Part shown: positions 20,074 to 28,134 of the stretch, one piece after another
Layout: every line of letters starts with the position of its first letter
Position numbering within the stretch: the first letter of the stretch is position 1
Source: Bacteroides ovatus
GTDB taxonomy: Bacteria > Bacteroidota > Bacteroidia > Bacteroidales > Bacteroidaceae
NCBI RefSeq assembly: GCF_001314995.1
Contig: NZ_CP012938.1
Location: 682,001-746,000 of the forward strand
Length of the DNA stretch: 64,000 bases
Direction: 5' to 3'
Notes under the pieces: model-generated
The model's input: only the letters and a program-made list of their open reading frames with translations
Databases searched by the model: none
What the model was told of the DNA's origin: nothing
Program-made: the position numbers and the translations under genes

Positions 20074-20155
20074 ATGCGCAAAGCCCAGACTTTCTCAAGC
20101 CCGGGCTTTGTTATTACCCAAAGTTTTCGTATCTTTAGGTATAAAGTTTTTCGTT

Positions 20156-21817
20156 ATGGCAAAGTTACATTTTCGTCCTTACATTCCCAACCAAACCGTT
20201 CTTTTTCCACAAAGAATTGATGAAAACATAGTTGCGACCGACCCGGTCCGCATCGTGAATGCTGTTATTGACAATCTCAATCTTGAGAGTTTCAAGAAGC
20301 TTTATAAGGAAACGGGCCGTTGTCCTTATCATCCTAAAATGATGCTTAAGGTGATAATCTACGCCTACATGAATAATATCTATTCTTGCCGTAAAATAGA
20401 GAAGCACCTCCTTCGTGACATTCATTATATTTGGCTTGCCGGTAATGAGCATCCGGATTTTATCACGATCAACCGTTTTCGTAACCGTGTAAAGGAGGAA
20501 ATAAATAATGTATTTACCCAGTTGGTTCTTGTCCTTGCCGATAAAGGTTTCATCAGCCTTGATGTGGAGTATATCGACGGCACCAAGATTGAATCCAAAG
20601 CCAACAAATATACTTTTGTCTGGCGCAAGACAGTCGAACGGAACCGTACGAGACTAATGGATAAAATCCGTATTCTCTTGGAACAGGTGGATGAAGCCAT
20701 TGCACAGGAGAACTCTATAAAAGACACATCCGTGGAGTTTACTCCCTGCAGGCTCTCTGACATAGTGGATGAACTTAAAGAAGCCCTGGAACGCCAGCCT
20801 GCAACAAAGGATAAGGAAGAAAAGAAAGCCCTGCGCAAAAAGAAGAAGCAGGTCATGGAACTTGAAGGGTATCGTGACAAGCTGATAGAATACGACAATC
20901 ACCTTGATACCCTTGGAGAACGTAACTCCTATTCCAAGACCGATCCTGGTGCCACATTCATGCGCATGAAAGAAGATGCCATGAAGAACGGGCAGACCAA
21001 ACCCGGATATAATCTGCAAATAGGTACTGAAAACCAATTCATCACAGACTTCCGTCTGTTTCCCAACCCTACCGATACACTGACCCTCATACCTTTTTTC
21101 CACTCTTTCCAGTACCGCTATAACCGTTTACCGAATATCTGTGTGGCAGACTCCGGTTACGGTTCGGAAGAAAATTACCGGTTCATGCAGGAGAATGGGA
21201 TAGAAGCCTTCATCAAGTACAATTACTTCCATAAAGAACAGCGTCCTCGTTATACTCCCAACCCATTCCATGCCGAAAGTCTCCATAACAATGCCCAAGA
21301 GGATTATTACGTTTGTCCTATGGGACAGCACATGAACCGTATAGGAACCAAACGTGACAAGACAGCGAGCGGATACATCATCGAAAGTGCCCGGTATAAA
21401 GCAAAAAGATGCGAAGGTTGCCCTTTGCGTGGCAGTTGTTTTAAAGCTCGGGGGAACCGTATTATAGAAGTCAACCACCGATTAAATCAATACAAACGGC
21501 AGGCACGGGAAAGGTTGCTCTCAGAAGAAGGTATCAAGCATAGAGGCAGGAGGTGTATAGAACCAGAGGCTGTGTTTGGACAAATGAAATACAACATGGC
21601 ATACAGAAGATTCCGGCATGTGGGAGAAGACAAGGTTACAATGGACTTTGCTTTCTTTGCTATAGCTTTTAATATCAAAAAAATGTGTGCTAAACTGATA
21701 AAAGAAGGAAAGGGGCTCATTACAGTTGCCAAATATATGTTTATGGGACTATTTATAACCCGATATAATTGGAATATAGCAACTTGTTGCCAAATGCATG
21801 AGGAAAAAGCAGCATAG
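20156..21817 (+). CDS. IS1182-family DDE transposase
   Basis: This 554-residue transposase starts at 20156 (MAKLHFRPYIPNQTVLFPQ), the usual N-terminus; an ATG at 20108 would extend it by 16 residues into non-coding DNA. The N-terminal region (PYHPKMMLKVIIYAYMNN...RKIEKHLLRDI) is the family's DUF772-like domain. DDE-type catalytic positions are visible around EYIDGTKIESKANKYTF, CVADSGYGSEENY and EAVFGQMKYNMAYRRFRH. A zinc-ribbon-like cluster CEGCPLRGSC is intact. There are no frameshifts, so the element may still be active. Confidence 0.93.
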   Translation: MAKLHFRPYIPNQTVLFPQRIDENIVATDPVRIVNAVIDNLNLESFKKLYKETGRCPYHPKMMLKVIIYAYMNNIYSCRKIEKHLLRDIHYIWLAGNEHPDFITINRFRNRVKEEINNVFTQLVLVLADKGFISLDVEYIDGTKIESKANKYTFVWRKTVERNRTRLMDKIRILLEQVDEAIAQENSIKDTSVEFTPCRLSDIVDELKEALERQPATKDKEEKKALRKKKKQVMELEGYRDKLIEYDNHLDTLGERNSYSKTDPGATFMRMKEDAMKNGQTKPGYNLQIGTENQFITDFRLFPNPTDTLTLIPFFHSFQYRYNRLPNICVADSGYGSEENYRFMQENGIEAFIKYNYFHKEQRPRYTPNPFHAESLHNNAQEDYYVCPMGQHMNRIGTKRDKTASGYIIESARYKAKRCEGCPLRGSCFKARGNRIIEVNHRLNQYKRQARERLLSEEGIKHRGRRCIEPEAVFGQMKYNMAYRRFRHVGEDKVTMDFAFFAIAFNIKKMCAKLIKEGKGLITVAKYMFMGLFITRYNWNIATCCQMHEEKAA

Positions 21818-21854
21818 CCAAAAGAAAATATAGCAGAACTGTAAAATATAAAAG

Positions 21855-21883
21855 AGGTTGTGCCAACGTTTTGACACAACCTC
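21855..21883 (-). repeat. IS1182 right terminal inverted repeat
   Basis: This is the 29-bp partner of 20039-20067. It is also internally self-complementary (AGGTTGTG...CACAACCT) and is followed by a T-run on the plus strand, so the IS end can act as a terminator ahead of the RG-II locus. Confidence 0.8.
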
Positions 21884-21922
21884 CATTTTTTTACATTTAC
21901 TTCTGTTATTACTTCTTCGAAA

Positions 21923-22001
21923 ATAGTGACGGTATATGCCCGGGATAGTGACGGTATCGGACCAAGATAGCGTCACTATTTGTCTTGGATACCGTCACTA
22001 T
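21923..22001. repeat. Array of four 13-bp units at 22-bp pitch (two direct, two inverted)
   Basis: ATAGTGACGGTAT occurs at 21923-21935 and 21945-21957. Its reverse complement occurs at 21989-22001, and with one mismatch at 21967-21979. Start-to-start spacing is exactly 22 bp each time, with 9-bp spacers. Units 2 and 4 extend into complementary CCAAG/CTTGG, so the right part can also fold into a hairpin. The array lies between the IS element and the first gene of the RG-II block, about 115 bp before its start codon. It could be a cooperative protein-binding site or a short interspersed repeat. Confidence 0.85.
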
Positions 22002-22116
22002 CTTACTTTTATTAAATTATACTCCGTAGTATTTTTAGTTATTCTCTGTTTTATAGGTGATTACAAAAATCTATTCCATACGTCTACTATGTAAATCGTA
22101 TGCAATAAAATAAAAA

Positions 22117-23010
22117 ATGAGAAGAAATTTATTTAAACATATCCTTTGGATATTGATACTTGCAGAGTGTTTTCCTCTATTGGCAATTGCCGGATCGCAG
22201 CAAAAGGAACAACGTTATAAAATAGCCGTATGTGACTGGATGATTCTGAAACGTCAGAAAATCGGTTCATTCCAATTGGTACATGAATTGAATGGTGACG
22301 GTGTAGAATTGGATATGGGTGGTCTTGGCAAGAGGGAAATGTTTGATAATAAATTGCGTGAGCCCCATTTCCAGCAGTTATTTCGTGAAACTGCTCAAAA
22401 ATATCAATTAGAAGTTTCTTCTATTGCTATGTCCGGTTTCTATGGACAGTCTTTTCTGGAGCGGGCTAACTATAAAGATTTAGTTCAGGATTGCCTTCAT
22501 GCCATGAAAGTGATGAATGCCAAAGTAGCCTTTCTTCCTTTGGGAGGAATCAAAGCCGGATGGGAAAAGATTCCGGCACTACGGACAGAAGTTGTAAAAC
22601 GCTTGAAGGAGGTAGGAGATATGGCAGCTTCTGAAGGAGTGGTGATTGGTATTGAAACTCAACTGGATGCAAAAGGAGATGTGAAACTACTGAAAGAAAT
22701 TAATTCTCCCGGAATCAAGATCTATTTTAAATTTCAAAATGCATTGGAGAATGGAAGGGATTTGTGCAAGGAGCTGAAAATTCTGGGGAAAAAGAGGATT
22801 TGCCAGATTCACTGTACGGACACAGATGGAGTGACTTTACCTTATAATGAACGATTGGACATGAATAAGGTGAAAAAGACGCTGGATAAGATGGGATGGA
22901 TTGGATGGCTGGTAGTAGAACGTTCGCGCGATAAGGATGACGTGCGGAACGTGAAAAAGAATTATAGTACGAATATTAAGTATTTGAAAGAGGTGTTTCA
23001 ACAGAGATAG
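22117..23010 (+). CDS. Secreted TIM-barrel sugar-isomerase/epimerase-like protein
   Basis: This 297-residue protein has a signal peptide (to about AIAGS) followed by an AP-endonuclease-2/xylose-isomerase-like TIM barrel. Typical segments are GDGVELDMGGLG, AKVAFLPLG, GVVIGIETQLD, QIHCTDTDG and GWLVVERS. Secreted members of this family are common next to Bacteroides glycan loci, but their substrates are mostly unknown. It lies alone between the IS1182 element and the beta-helix/susC operon on the same strand. I assign no specific reaction. Confidence 0.75.
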   Translation: MRRNLFKHILWILILAECFPLLAIAGSQQKEQRYKIAVCDWMILKRQKIGSFQLVHELNGDGVELDMGGLGKREMFDNKLREPHFQQLFRETAQKYQLEVSSIAMSGFYGQSFLERANYKDLVQDCLHAMKVMNAKVAFLPLGGIKAGWEKIPALRTEVVKRLKEVGDMAASEGVVIGIETQLDAKGDVKLLKEINSPGIKIYFKFQNALENGRDLCKELKILGKKRICQIHCTDTDGVTLPYNERLDMNKVKKTLDKMGWIGWLVVERSRDKDDVRNVKKNYSTNIKYLKEVFQQR

Positions 23011-23126
23011 GAGGATATTATGATATAGTTAATATTACAAAGAGAGAGAAAAAAATGCAAAATCTATTTTTTTTATTCTTTTAAGTGATTACATATTTTT
23101 TGATTGTACGTCTTTCCTTAAAAGAT

Positions 23127-23161
23127 CTTTTAGATTTTGAAGATATAATATATTATTTTTG
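23127..23161 (+). promoter_or_regulatory. Possible Bacteroides promoter before the RG-II susC operon
   Basis: TATTTTTG (23154-23161) matches the -7 consensus TAnnTTTG. Upstream T-rich boxes at 23127-23131 and 23135-23139 are candidate -33 elements with imperfect spacing. The implied 5' leader would be very short (ATG at 23182). Confidence 0.35.
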
Positions 23162-23181
23162 TTTAAATTAAAATTTAATCT

Positions 23182-24705
23182 ATGAAGAGTAAAATGAAGA
23201 TTAAAATGAAGATTGCCGGAAAGTTATGGGGCTTGTCAGCAATTCTTTTATTCGTTTCTTGTGCTAAAGGTTTTGATGATAATGAAACCTTTTCTGGAGG
23301 TGTGACAAATGCACAGTTGGAATCGCCGGTTATCGACGATAATAGCTTTTCAACCTTAACAAACTCTGATGGTACAGAAAGTGTAAAGATAACGTGGCCG
23401 GTAGTTATGGGAGCTGGAGGATATTTGCTTAATGTAGATCTTATAGAAGATCCGGCAGACCCTACAGTTACTACAGAGAATCCTGTTGTTGTGATGCAAG
23501 ATAGTGTTGTAGATGGTTCATCTGTTGTATTTACGAAAACAGAAGATGCTACCTATAAAATAAAAATAAAGACACTTGGCAATGAAAAACTGAACAATAA
23601 GGAAGCACAAGAGAGTACTGATTTTAAATATGTTGCATTGGTGCCTGCTACAACAATTCCTGTAGGTGAAGATATAGCTGAATATATTAATAATCAATTG
23701 AAAGATAGTGATAAAGAACAAGCTTTTGCTTTGGAAGCAGGTAAGTCTTATGTTCTGAATGGTATTGTTGATTTTAGATTGAATGTGATTACACTTCGTA
23801 GTACTGATAAAGATAATCGTCCAACGGTAAAAGTTGGAGCTAGCGGAGGATTTATGACGCAAGCTGGATTGAAAATTAAATTCATTAATTTTGATTGTTC
23901 AGAAATGACTGGTGCTGGTTTTTTAACTCTAAGTGGAGAACCTAGTGAAACAATATCAATAAAGAGTTTAGGCTATGATAAAGATGAAGCTAATCAAGAT
24001 GGTTATATCATCAATAAGCCTGTAATTATTCAGGAATGTAATATCAAAAATCTGCAGAATAGCTTGCTTTATGGTAATAAAAAACCATGGACTTTACGTG
24101 ATTTCCGTATTACAGATTGCATCGTACAGATGAATAATGCTGGCTCTAATGGGGTTATTAATTTATATGGTGCTACGGGTACAATTAAAGATATGACTAT
24201 TAAGAATAGTACATTTTATAATTTAGTGAAAAATAGTTCTGCTTATTTTATTCGTTATCAAAATAACTCACAACCTTGGAAATATTTTGGCAAGAGTGAT
24301 AATACTTCAACTCACATTATATCCAATAATACATTCTGTAAGACTTTTTCAAATAAAGACTTTGGCAATAATATACCTAATGATAAGACCTCAATGACAC
24401 AAAAAGTTGAATACAATATATTCTATGATGTATATCGTTTATATCAGTATCTTCAAAGTAATAATAAGAAATCAACTGTTGGCAATACTATTTGGGGAGT
24501 TGATGGTGGAACTCCTAATGGCAATGATACAGGAGGACGAAAAGATGATAATGGTAATCCGTTTGCTACACTTGAAGACCCTGCGTTCGTAGGTCCTTTC
24601 TTGCAGGAACTTGACTTATTAAAAACTAACGGTGGTGTTGATTTTGAACCTAAAGGTGCAGAAGCTGTAAAAAATAAAGGTGGTGACCCTCGTTGGTATA
24701 AATAA
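23182..24705 (+). CDS. Lipoprotein with fibronectin-like and right-handed beta-helix region (DUF4957/DUF5123 type)
   Basis: The protein has 507 residues. Its lipoprotein signal ends at VSC-AKGFDD. A fibronectin-III-like segment covers about residues 55-155 (VKITWPVVMGAGGYLLNV). A long repetitive part follows (GYIINKPVIIQECNIKNLQNSLLYG, RITDCIVQMNNAGSNGVINLYGATGTIKDMTIKNS) that reads as stacked beta-helix coils. This architecture is common immediately upstream of pectin-locus susC genes. It lies 30 bp before susC in the same operon. A surface pectin-binding role is inferred; I see no catalytic motif. Confidence 0.7.
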   Translation: MKSKMKIKMKIAGKLWGLSAILLFVSCAKGFDDNETFSGGVTNAQLESPVIDDNSFSTLTNSDGTESVKITWPVVMGAGGYLLNVDLIEDPADPTVTTENPVVVMQDSVVDGSSVVFTKTEDATYKIKIKTLGNEKLNNKEAQESTDFKYVALVPATTIPVGEDIAEYINNQLKDSDKEQAFALEAGKSYVLNGIVDFRLNVITLRSTDKDNRPTVKVGASGGFMTQAGLKIKFINFDCSEMTGAGFLTLSGEPSETISIKSLGYDKDEANQDGYIINKPVIIQECNIKNLQNSLLYGNKKPWTLRDFRITDCIVQMNNAGSNGVINLYGATGTIKDMTIKNSTFYNLVKNSSAYFIRYQNNSQPWKYFGKSDNTSTHIISNNTFCKTFSNKDFGNNIPNDKTSMTQKVEYNIFYDVYRLYQYLQSNNKKSTVGNTIWGVDGGTPNGNDTGGRKDDNGNPFATLEDPAFVGPFLQELDLLKTNGGVDFEPKGAEAVKNKGGDPRWYK

Positions 24706-24735
24706 ATATAAAGTATAAATTATAATGCTATAATA

Positions 24736-27700
24736 ATGAAACATAATAATATAATTAAATTGTGCCTTGGCATATTTCTGGCTTTCACAATGGCTTTGCC
24801 TGCTATTGCCCAGAAAACACAGACATTCAAAGGTGTAGTGGTAGATACGACGGGGGAACCTATTATTGGTGCTTCTGTGAAGGTGGTAGGTACAACTACT
24901 GGGACTATAACTGATTTGGATGGTAAATTTATGGTTGTTGTTCCATCTGGAAAACAGGTTGAAATATCTTATATAGGGTATATAACACAGGTATTATCAG
25001 ATTTTAAGCAGACTAAGATTGAACTGAAAGAAGATACGCAGCAGTTAGATGAGGTTGTAGTGGTAGGTTATGGTACGCAGAAAAAAGCGCATCTAACAGG
25101 AGCTATTGCTACTGTACCTATGGATGATATTCAGGATCTTGCTTCCGGTAACTTGGCAAGTACGTTGAGTGGTATGGTAAATGGACTTAGCGTTAGTGGT
25201 GGAGATGCGCGACCTGGTGAGAATGCTCGGATTAATATTCGTCAAAATGATGTTTTATCAGATATTGGTGGTACTGCTTCAGAACCATTATATGTTATTG
25301 ATGGGTATATTTATCCTGTAGAAGTGAAAATTGGTGATGTTACAGAAAACTTAGGAGCAACTGCATTTAATAATTTGGATCCGTCTGTAATTGAAAGTAT
25401 TTCGGTTTTGAAAGATGCTGCGGCTGCTGTATACGGTGCTCGTGCTGCCAATGGTGTTATATTGGTTACTACTAAGAGAGGTAAACAAGGTGCACCTAAG
25501 ATCTCATATAGTGGAACTTTTGGCGTTGTGGATGAGGTTTCGCGTGCTAAGATGTTGAATGCTTACCAATATGGTCAACTTTGGAATGCTGTACGTGCGG
25601 CTGATCCGACTGACGTATCTATTAATTTGCAAAATGATTTGTTTCAGGCAGACGAGTTGAATGCAATGAAAGGTTTGAATTATGACTTGTTGGACAAATA
25701 CTGGAAAGCGGCATTGACACAAAAACATAGTATCAATATGACCGGTGGTTCAGAAAGAGCTAATTATTTTGGAGGAATATCTTATTTTGATCAAGATGGT
25801 AATCTTGGTAATCTGGATTATAACCGTTGGAACTATCGTGCTGGTGTTGATGTGAAGATTAGTAAATGGTTAAAAGCAAGTCTTCAGGTTTCAGGTGACT
25901 ATGGAAAGAAAAACAAACCGAATGTGAAGGTTGGAGGTAGTAATGACGAGAAAGACTATAATCTTCTGTTAGTTCGTCCATATTATATTCCTGAAGAAGT
26001 GAATGGTATTCCAATCGTGCCTTATGGTATTAGCAATTCACAGGTAAGTTCTTCGCAAAACTATTCATTTTCTCTGCTTCAAAACGCAGGGGATTATAAT
26101 AGAACAGAAACATCGAATATGAACATTAATGCGGGACTGGAATATGATTTTGGATGGAATAAATGGTTGAAAGGGTTAAAACTAAAATTCTCTTATTCAA
26201 AGAGTATCAATTCTACAAAAAACAATCAATATGGTTCGTCATATGAACTTTATTATATGTCCAAACGTGCTGGAAGTGGAAATCATTTGTATACACCTAT
26301 CCAAGGGCAGGAATCTCTTTATGAAGAGTTGCTGGCAGAAAACAATTTCTTACTAGCTAATAATGGTTCTGCTATAAACAATGCCAGTGGGGATCCTTAT
26401 TTGTCTCGTACAATGAGCCGTGCTGATAATTATCAGATGAACTTCACTGCAACTTATAACCGTGATTTTGGTAGTCATCATATAGGTGCTTTGTTTTCTA
26501 TTGAAAAATCAGAGGCTGAAAGTGAATATTTAGTGGGACAGGTTACTAATCCTTATGAATTTACCAATGGACAATCGAATCTAGTTCAATATAATAGTGC
26601 GTCTACTACAGAATTTAAACGTGCAGAGTCTGGTACATTATCATATATTGGTCGTGTGAACTATGCATATGCTGATAAATACTTGTTTGAGTTCCTGCTT
26701 CGCTCGGATGCATCAACCAAGTTTGCTCCTGAAAATTATTGGGGAGTTTTTCCTTCAGTTTCTGCTGGTTGGATTATATCACAAGAAGAATGGTTTAAAA
26801 AGAGTGTGAAATGGGTTGATTATTTGAAAGTACGAGCTTCATTTGGTTTAACAGGTCGGGATAATACGAAAGCATGGCAATGGATGCAGAACTATGCGGT
26901 TGATAAAGATAAAGGACCTATATTTGGTGTTAATACATCAACAAACGCTGGTAATCATATAACTATTAATAAAGAAATATCCGCTGTAAACCGTGATGCA
27001 CACTGGGATAAGTCATATAAAGCAAACTTTGGTTTGGATTTCAATGTGTTGAATAACCGTTTATCATTCAATATTGATGGTTATTATGAGTGGAATCGCG
27101 AAATGTTACTCCCATATTCAGCTTCTATTCCAGGTACAGTAGGAACACAGTCTGCGAATTTTAATTATGGAGAGTTGGACACATATGGTATGGAGTTATC
27201 TGTGACTTGGAGAGATAAAATAGGAAAAGATTTTAAATATAAAGTGTCTGTGAATACCGGGTATACGGATAATAAGGTACTTATGATGGACTGGGAAACC
27301 AATCAACGTTATATGAAGATTCATGAAGGCAGTCGTACCGATATGGGAACATGGGGAATGCAGTGTCTTGGTATGTTCCGTAGTTATCAAGATATAGATG
27401 AATATTTCACCAAATATAATATTACATCATATATGGGTATGACTAAGGATAATGTAAAACCTGGTATGTTAATATATAAAGATATTCGTGGTGCAGAACA
27501 GACCGACGGAACTTATGCTGGACCAGATGGAGTTGTAAGTTATGAAAATGATCAAGTTCGTTTGTCAAACCGAAGTAATCCTTATGGTTTCACTACAAAT
27601 TTGAGTGCAGAATGGAAAGGTATTTCTTTGTCTGCACAGATAAGCGCAAGTTGGGGAGGATATAGTTTTGTCCCAACATCGGCACTTAAGATCGGTAATA

Positions 27701-28122
27701 TGGTTGGTTCAGGATCGGGTTCGTATACAGACTTGGAATATACCAATATGCCATCCTTCTGGAATACAGATAATATGTTTGTTTATAATGATGTAGTTGA
27801 TGCGTCAGGTAATGTGGTTGTAAAAGCTAATCGCAATGCAAAATATCCTAACTTAAGATGGGGTAGTGTTAATAGTGTGAATTCAACATTTTGGAGAGTG
27901 AGTGGAACTCGCGTTAGCATGAATCGCTTAACATTAGCATATGCCATACCATCGAAGTTTACAAGATTGATAGGTATCGAAAGTTGTCGTTTTAATGTAA
28001 CAGGACAAAACTTATTTAGTTTCTATAATCCTTATCCTGATAATTTTATAGATCCTATGACTTCTTATGGTAGTTATCCTACTTTGCGTAAGTTTACTAT
28101 TGGTGTAAATGTGACATTCTAA
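24736..28122 (+). CDS. SusC-like TonB-dependent receptor (RG-II locus)
   Basis: This complete 1128-residue SusC/RagA receptor has a signal peptide (to about IAQ), a carboxypeptidase-regulatory domain (about 30-112, GEPIIGASVKVVGTTTGTITD), a TonB-box region DEVVVVGYGTQ, a plug with YVIDGYIYPVE and AAAVYGARAANGVILVTTKRG, and a full barrel ending in GVNVTF. Unlike the receptor at 4700 it has no STN domain, so it is not expected to signal to an anti-sigma factor; regulation by a hybrid two-component system elsewhere is more likely. Its partner SusD starts 12 bp downstream. Substrate inferred: RG-II oligosaccharides. Confidence 0.93.
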   Translation: MKHNNIIKLCLGIFLAFTMALPAIAQKTQTFKGVVVDTTGEPIIGASVKVVGTTTGTITDLDGKFMVVVPSGKQVEISYIGYITQVLSDFKQTKIELKEDTQQLDEVVVVGYGTQKKAHLTGAIATVPMDDIQDLASGNLASTLSGMVNGLSVSGGDARPGENARINIRQNDVLSDIGGTASEPLYVIDGYIYPVEVKIGDVTENLGATAFNNLDPSVIESISVLKDAAAAVYGARAANGVILVTTKRGKQGAPKISYSGTFGVVDEVSRAKMLNAYQYGQLWNAVRAADPTDVSINLQNDLFQADELNAMKGLNYDLLDKYWKAALTQKHSINMTGGSERANYFGGISYFDQDGNLGNLDYNRWNYRAGVDVKISKWLKASLQVSGDYGKKNKPNVKVGGSNDEKDYNLLLVRPYYIPEEVNGIPIVPYGISNSQVSSSQNYSFSLLQNAGDYNRTETSNMNINAGLEYDFGWNKWLKGLKLKFSYSKSINSTKNNQYGSSYELYYMSKRAGSGNHLYTPIQGQESLYEELLAENNFLLANNGSAINNASGDPYLSRTMSRADNYQMNFTATYNRDFGSHHIGALFSIEKSEAESEYLVGQVTNPYEFTNGQSNLVQYNSASTTEFKRAESGTLSYIGRVNYAYADKYLFEFLLRSDASTKFAPENYWGVFPSVSAGWIISQEEWFKKSVKWVDYLKVRASFGLTGRDNTKAWQWMQNYAVDKDKGPIFGVNTSTNAGNHITINKEISAVNRDAHWDKSYKANFGLDFNVLNNRLSFNIDGYYEWNREMLLPYSASIPGTVGTQSANFNYGELDTYGMELSVTWRDKIGKDFKYKVSVNTGYTDNKVLMMDWETNQRYMKIHEGSRTDMGTWGMQCLGMFRSYQDIDEYFTKYNITSYMGMTKDNVKPGMLIYKDIRGAEQTDGTYAGPDGVVSYENDQVRLSNRSNPYGFTTNLSAEWKGISLSAQISASWGGYSFVPTSALKIGNMVGSGSGSYTDLEYTNMPSFWNTDNMFVYNDVVDASGNVVVKANRNAKYPNLRWGSVNSVNSTFWRVSGTRVSMNRLTLAYAIPSKFTRLIGIESCRFNVTGQNLFSFYNPYPDNFIDPMTSYGSYPTLRKFTIGVNVTF

Positions 28123-28134
28123 AAAGAAATAACG

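Larger units (their letters stand above)
20039..21883 (+). mobile_element. IS1182-family insertion sequence
   Basis: The element of about 1845 bp is bounded by 29-bp inverted repeats, 20039-20067 and 21855-21883. Both begin GAGGTTGTGTCAAAACG when read inward, and they differ at three positions. One transposase gene lies inside. No clear target duplication is seen at this boundary. The base composition of the transposase is richer in GC than the flanking genes. It sits 37 bp after the GH92 stop, at the junction of the N-glycan and RG-II loci, and interrupts no recognisable gene. Confidence 0.85.

Noticed and set aside
20425..21103. Minus-strand frames within the IS1182 transposase
   Set aside because: Antisense to an intact transposase; no domain signal.
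21923..22001. Regular repeat array considered as a CRISPR
   Set aside because: Units are 13 bp, spacers 9 bp, half the units are inverted and there are no cas genes.
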